The position numbers and the translations under genes are program-made. From a virus, in the IMG/VR virus record IMGVR_UViG_3300031788_000111, positions 1-23,073 of that record: a stretch of DNA of 23,073 nucleotides, one strand, 5' to 3'. Within the stretch, counting starts at the first letter, position 1, and each line of letters begins with the position of its first letter. The notes beneath the pieces were generated by a model. It made no database searches and was not told the DNA's origin. It saw only the letters and a program-made list of their open reading frames with translations. This document shows positions 20,611 to 23,073 of this stretch, piece after piece.

Positions 20611-21880
20611 GACCGCGCTAGTGGTTTGCTCTGGCCTGTTCGTCAGCATTGCCGAGCGGCTAGGCCGCGACTTCAAGAAGGTGTACCTCTACGTGCCCTA
20701 CGCGGGCAACTTCCCCACGATGTCAAAGGGGATGCTGGGGCACGGGCTTGAAAATGTCGAGCGGGTTGACGGGATTTTCGGACCTCACTTCGATTCGGTG
20801 GACCTTTTCGTGTTCGTGGACTTGGGCCACGCCGCCCTTCAAATTCACCTTGAGAAGCTCGGCAAGCGCGTGTGGGGTCCTCGCAACGCCGAGGAGCAGG
20901 AAATCTACCGCGAGCTGTGCAAGGAGCAGATGGAGAAGCTGGGCCTACCCGTGCAGCCGTGGAAGATCGTGAAGGGTGTTACGGAGCTGGAGAAGCACCT
21001 GACGGCCCACAAGAACCAGCTTGTCAAGATCGACAAGTGGCGCGGCGTAACCGAGACGTTCTTCGCCCCGTCGTTCGACATCGTGGAACCCAAGGTCCAC
21101 GCCATCGCGGAGACGCTCGGTCCGTTCAAAGAGGAGCTGGAGTTCATCGTCGAGAACGAGCTTCCTGATTGCGTCGAGGCGGGCATCGACACGTTCACGA
21201 TAGACGGCCAATACCCTGCGCAAACCCTTGTTGGAATCGAGGTTAAGGACTGCGGATACCTAGGACAATTCGTGTCCTATGCCTCCATCCCTGAACCGCT
21301 GCGCAGGTGGAACGACGCCTTCGCCCCGCTCTTTGCCCAATACGGCGCGCGCGGCACGGTCTCCAACGAGGTCCGCATCGGCAAGGACAAGGTGCCGTAC
21401 ATGATCGACGCCACGATCCGCGCACCGTCGCCGCCCTCCGAACTCATGCAGGAGCTTTGGACCAACTTTTCGGAGATCATTTGGGAGGGGGCAGGCGGCG
21501 TCTTGGTCGAGCCCATCCCCGCCGCCAAGTGGGGCGTCGAGGTGATCGTCAAGAGCGCATGGGCCGAGCACAACCTTCAACTCGTGGACTACCCGGAGGA
21601 GTTCGCCAACCAGATCAAGCTCTACAACTTGGTGATCGTTGACGGCAAGCGGTACGTCGTATGCCAGGACGACGAGATGACCGAGATAGGTGCCGTGGTC
21701 GGTTGGGGCGACACCCCCGAGGAAGCGTTCGAGCACGCCAAGAAGGCGGGCGAATCGCTCAAGGGCTACCAAATCAAGTTCGAGATGGGCGCCGCCGACA
21801 AGGCATACGAGCAGATCGAGGAACTGGCTGAGCTTGGCGTCTCCCCGTTCAAACTTGAAAAGCAAGCCAATAACAAATAG
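20594..21880 (+). CDS. ATP-grasp-like ligase (PurD-like architecture)
   Basis: This 428-residue protein has the layout of an ATP-grasp enzyme, the group that joins a carboxylate to an amine or thiol through an acyl-phosphate. A Rossmann-like pre-ATP-grasp domain comes first (ALVVCSGLFVSIAERLG 8-24; VDLFVFVDLGHAALQI 69-84). GKRVWGPRNAEEQEIYRELC (90-109) resembles the PurD 'V.GP...A..E.SK' segment. LVKIDKWRG (143-151) holds a Lys145 that may bind ATP phosphate. An acidic patch FIVENELPDCVEAGIDTFTI (184-203) recalls the 'E.G.E' loop. The metal-site region would be YMIDATIRAPSPPSE (269-283), where the usual Glu/Asn pair looks altered to Asp/Thr. It sits between internal virion proteins and fibre genes. 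Substrate unknown; it might be a diverged ligase or a non-catalytic relative. Confidence 0.65.
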   Translation: MTLGNKTALVVCSGLFVSIAERLGRDFKKVYLYVPYAGNFPTMSKGMLGHGLENVERVDGIFGPHFDSVDLFVFVDLGHAALQIHLEKLGKRVWGPRNAEEQEIYRELCKEQMEKLGLPVQPWKIVKGVTELEKHLTAHKNQLVKIDKWRGVTETFFAPSFDIVEPKVHAIAETLGPFKEELEFIVENELPDCVEAGIDTFTIDGQYPAQTLVGIEVKDCGYLGQFVSYASIPEPLRRWNDAFAPLFAQYGARGTVSNEVRIGKDKVPYMIDATIRAPSPPSELMQELWTNFSEIIWEGAGGVLVEPIPAAKWGVEVIVKSAWAEHNLQLVDYPEEFANQIKLYNLVIVDGKRYVVCQDDEMTEIGAVVGWGDTPEEAFEHAKKAGESLKGYQIKFEMGAADKAYEQIEELAELGVSPFKLEKQANNK

Positions 21881-21884
21881 GAGA
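21879..21884 (+). promoter_or_regulatory. Shine-Dalgarno for the tail-fibre anchor gene
   Basis: AGGAGA overlaps the stop codon of the ATP-grasp gene and lies 6 bases from ATG 21890 (GGAG to ATG). It is the strongest ribosome-binding site in the window and fixes the start. Confidence 0.75.
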
Positions 21885-21889
21885 ATCTC

Positions 21890-22606
21890 ATGAGCGTCTC
21901 ATCCACCTTAGCCCGCTGCCAGTACACCGTAACCGTTCTGCCGCAGACCTTGGCCGTGACATTCCCCTTCAACACCTCCGCGGATCTGGCCGTCGTTGAC
22001 GGGGCGGTGGCGTGCCTCTTGGGCGGGGACTACACGGTAACGGGGGGCGGCTACAACACCGCAAACCAGTTGCAGACGGGCTCCATCACCATTGTCTCGA
22101 ACTCCTCGCCGGGCGCGGCCAACATCCAGATTGGCGACATCATCACGATTTACCGGAACATCTCGCCGGTCCAGACGACGGCCTTCGCCAGCACGGGGCT
22201 GCAAACGCCGCTGATGATCGAGAGCGACGACGACAAGCTGACGACGCTCGTACAGCAGCTTCTCCTCAACTACTTCAACCCGTTCCCGGTGGCAGGCGCC
22301 AACATGACCACCTCGCTGGGAACGCAGGTCATATCGGGGACCACGTCCCCCATCTACTTGGGCTGGATCACGGCAGAAACGGGCGGGATAAAGACTTCGA
22401 TAGACTCGCTCAATGTAACCTCTATCACCACGATCCAGCTCCCCCTCTTGCTTCAGGTAACGATCAGCTACCCGGGCGGCGGGTACGTCCTTGAAAACTG
22501 GATGCTGCGCCCGATGCAGATCGGCGACCCGAGTGCAAGCGTGGCGGGGGCGTTCATTGTTCCCGTGACGAACCCGAATAGTTTGATTTGGAATCGAGTC
22601 CTGTAA
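21890..22606 (+). CDS. Tail fibre N-terminal anchor-like protein (T7 gp17 type)
   Basis: This 238-residue protein begins like the T7 gp17 N-terminal anchoring domain, which attaches fibres to the tail. VTFPFNTSADLAV (23-35), then GGDYTVTGGGYN (45-56), a GSITIVSNSSPGAANIQIGD stretch, IITIYRNISPVQTT (84-97) and the final ESDDDKLTTLVQQL (111-124) match the well-known 'f.~..l.V......l..~~DYtvtg' and 'ie.dlDkl..l.qq.' elements. The last 110 residues are a beta-rich extra domain (SITTIQLPLLLQVTISYPGG) that is not part of the anchor. The protein ends without a shaft or receptor-binding tip, and a second fibre gene begins at once (TAATG). It may therefore be an adaptor on which another fibre is mounted. 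Confidence 0.75.
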   Translation: MSVSSTLARCQYTVTVLPQTLAVTFPFNTSADLAVVDGAVACLLGGDYTVTGGGYNTANQLQTGSITIVSNSSPGAANIQIGDIITIYRNISPVQTTAFASTGLQTPLMIESDDDKLTTLVQQLLLNYFNPFPVAGANMTTSLGTQVISGTTSPIYLGWITAETGGIKTSIDSLNVTSITTIQLPLLLQVTISYPGGGYVLENWMLRPMQIGDPSASVAGAFIVPVTNPNSLIWNRVL

Positions 22607-23073
22607 TGGCCAGCACGTCCAACTTTGCGCTAGCCTTTAACCAGACCGAGGTCCGCTCGGCTGGGGCGCATAGCAATGCGCAGACCCAGCAGCCGGCGTC
22701 AGGCGGAGGCGGTGGGGGCGGACCGCCTACGGGTGCCGCTGGCGGAGACTTAGCCGGAACGTACCCCAATCCTACGCTTGGAGCGATCGGCTCCGCGACG
22801 GGGCCGCTGCCGTCAACTGCAGCTAGGGTCCCGGTTGTCACCATTGACACGAAGGGTCGCGTCACTGCTTTGACTGACGAGGCTATCAACGGAGTGCCCT
22901 ATGCGAACATAACGGGGACGCCTACTTCCCTCCCGCCTAACGGCAGCGCTGGCGGAGACTTAGCCGGAACGTACCCCAATCCTACGCTTGGAGCGATCGG
23001 CTCCGCGACGGGGCCGCTGCCGTCAACTGCAGCTAGGGTCCCGGTTGTCACCATTGACACGAAGGGTCGCGTC
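22606..23073 (+). CDS. Tail fibre shaft protein, N-terminal part with repeats (partial)
   Basis: The frame is open to the right edge, so only 156 residues are visible. The first 30 are polar. A run of seven Gly (33-39) follows, then two copies of a 70-residue period with the signature AGGDLAGTYPNPTLG (45-59 and 115-129). This is a familiar repeat of phage tail fibres ('GGDLsGtYPnPtv'). The period also includes TIDTKGRVT (79-87) and ITGTP (102-106). Such repeats form slender trimeric shafts. The start overlaps the stop of the anchor gene by one base (TAATG), so both are expressed together. Receptor-binding parts are beyond the window. Confidence 0.8.
   Translation, partial: MASTSNFALAFNQTEVRSAGAHSNAQTQQPASGGGGGGGPPTGAAGGDLAGTYPNPTLGAIGSATGPLPSTAARVPVVTIDTKGRVTALTDEAINGVPYANITGTPTSLPPNGSAGGDLAGTYPNPTLGAIGSATGPLPSTAARVPVVTIDTKGRV
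22737..22863 (+). repeat. 127-bp direct repeat, copy 1
   Basis: This copy is identical to 22947-23073, at an offset of 210 bases (70 codons, in frame). The base to the left differs (C at 22736, G at 22946). It encodes the GGDLAGTYPNPTL part of the fibre shaft. Confidence 0.95.
22947..23073 (+). repeat. 127-bp direct repeat, copy 2, cut by window end
   Basis: This copy is an exact match to copy 1 over 127 bases and reaches the last base of the window, so the true length of the match is unknown. The perfect nucleotide identity suggests recent duplication or gene conversion in the fibre gene. Confidence 0.95.

Noticed and set aside
1-23073. CRISPR arrays, insertion sequences, attachment sites
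   Set aside because: No spaced short repeats, transposase genes or terminal inverted repeats were seen. The only long repeat is within the fibre gene.

Overview
The window is a gene-dense, GC-rich stretch of a tailed bacteriophage with the late-gene order of a T7-like podovirus. All recognised genes lie on the + strand, most with overlapping ATGA/TAATG junctions or only a few bases between them. No integrase, RNA polymerase, replication, packaging, lysis, tRNA or CRISPR gene is present. The host cannot be named. Most start codons lack a Shine-Dalgarno sequence, which hints at a host clade with SD-independent initiation.

Head region (1-4170): the C-terminal part of the portal (head-tail connector, T7 gp8 position) runs in from the left edge. 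Three small or unrecognised proteins follow, one of them Bbp19-like. Next come a scaffolding protein (T7 gp9 position), two small unknown genes (one only 58 codons long), and a GroES-like co-chaperonin whose roof hairpin is shortened, as in T4 gp31.

Inserted cassette (4115-9537): eight tightly overlapping genes sit between the scaffold/co-chaperonin and the major capsid gene, where T7 has nothing. They encode three GT-A-type glycosyltransferases, a minimal UDP-glucose-dehydrogenase-like protein without the catalytic cysteine, a GT11 (fucosyltransferase)-like enzyme, a DUF3431 protein and two methyltransferase-like proteins (one FkbM family). Together they look like a pathway that builds and O-methylates a short glycan. 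The target is unknown; their place in the late structural operon makes virion glycosylation a reasonable guess.

Capsid to tail (9538-20492): a 164-base non-coding leader with several short hairpins precedes the major capsid gene. A beta-rich probable accessory head protein follows. A perfect 12-bp hairpin and a rho-independent-type terminator lie at the capsid/tail boundary, the position of the T7 T-phi terminator. Then come tail tubular proteins A and B (gp11, gp12), a GNAT-like gp13-type protein and internal virion proteins of gp14, gp15 and gp16 type. The two tubular proteins together carry three inserted modules resembling CBM5/12 carbohydrate-binding domains.

Right end (20482-23073): a 42-codon ORF, an ATP-grasp-like protein that is unexpected in a tail module, a short T7-gp17-type tail-fibre anchor, and the start of a repetitive tail-fibre shaft gene. 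The shaft gene contains a 127-bp exact repeat whose second copy ends precisely at the last base of the window, which suggests that an assembly broke there.
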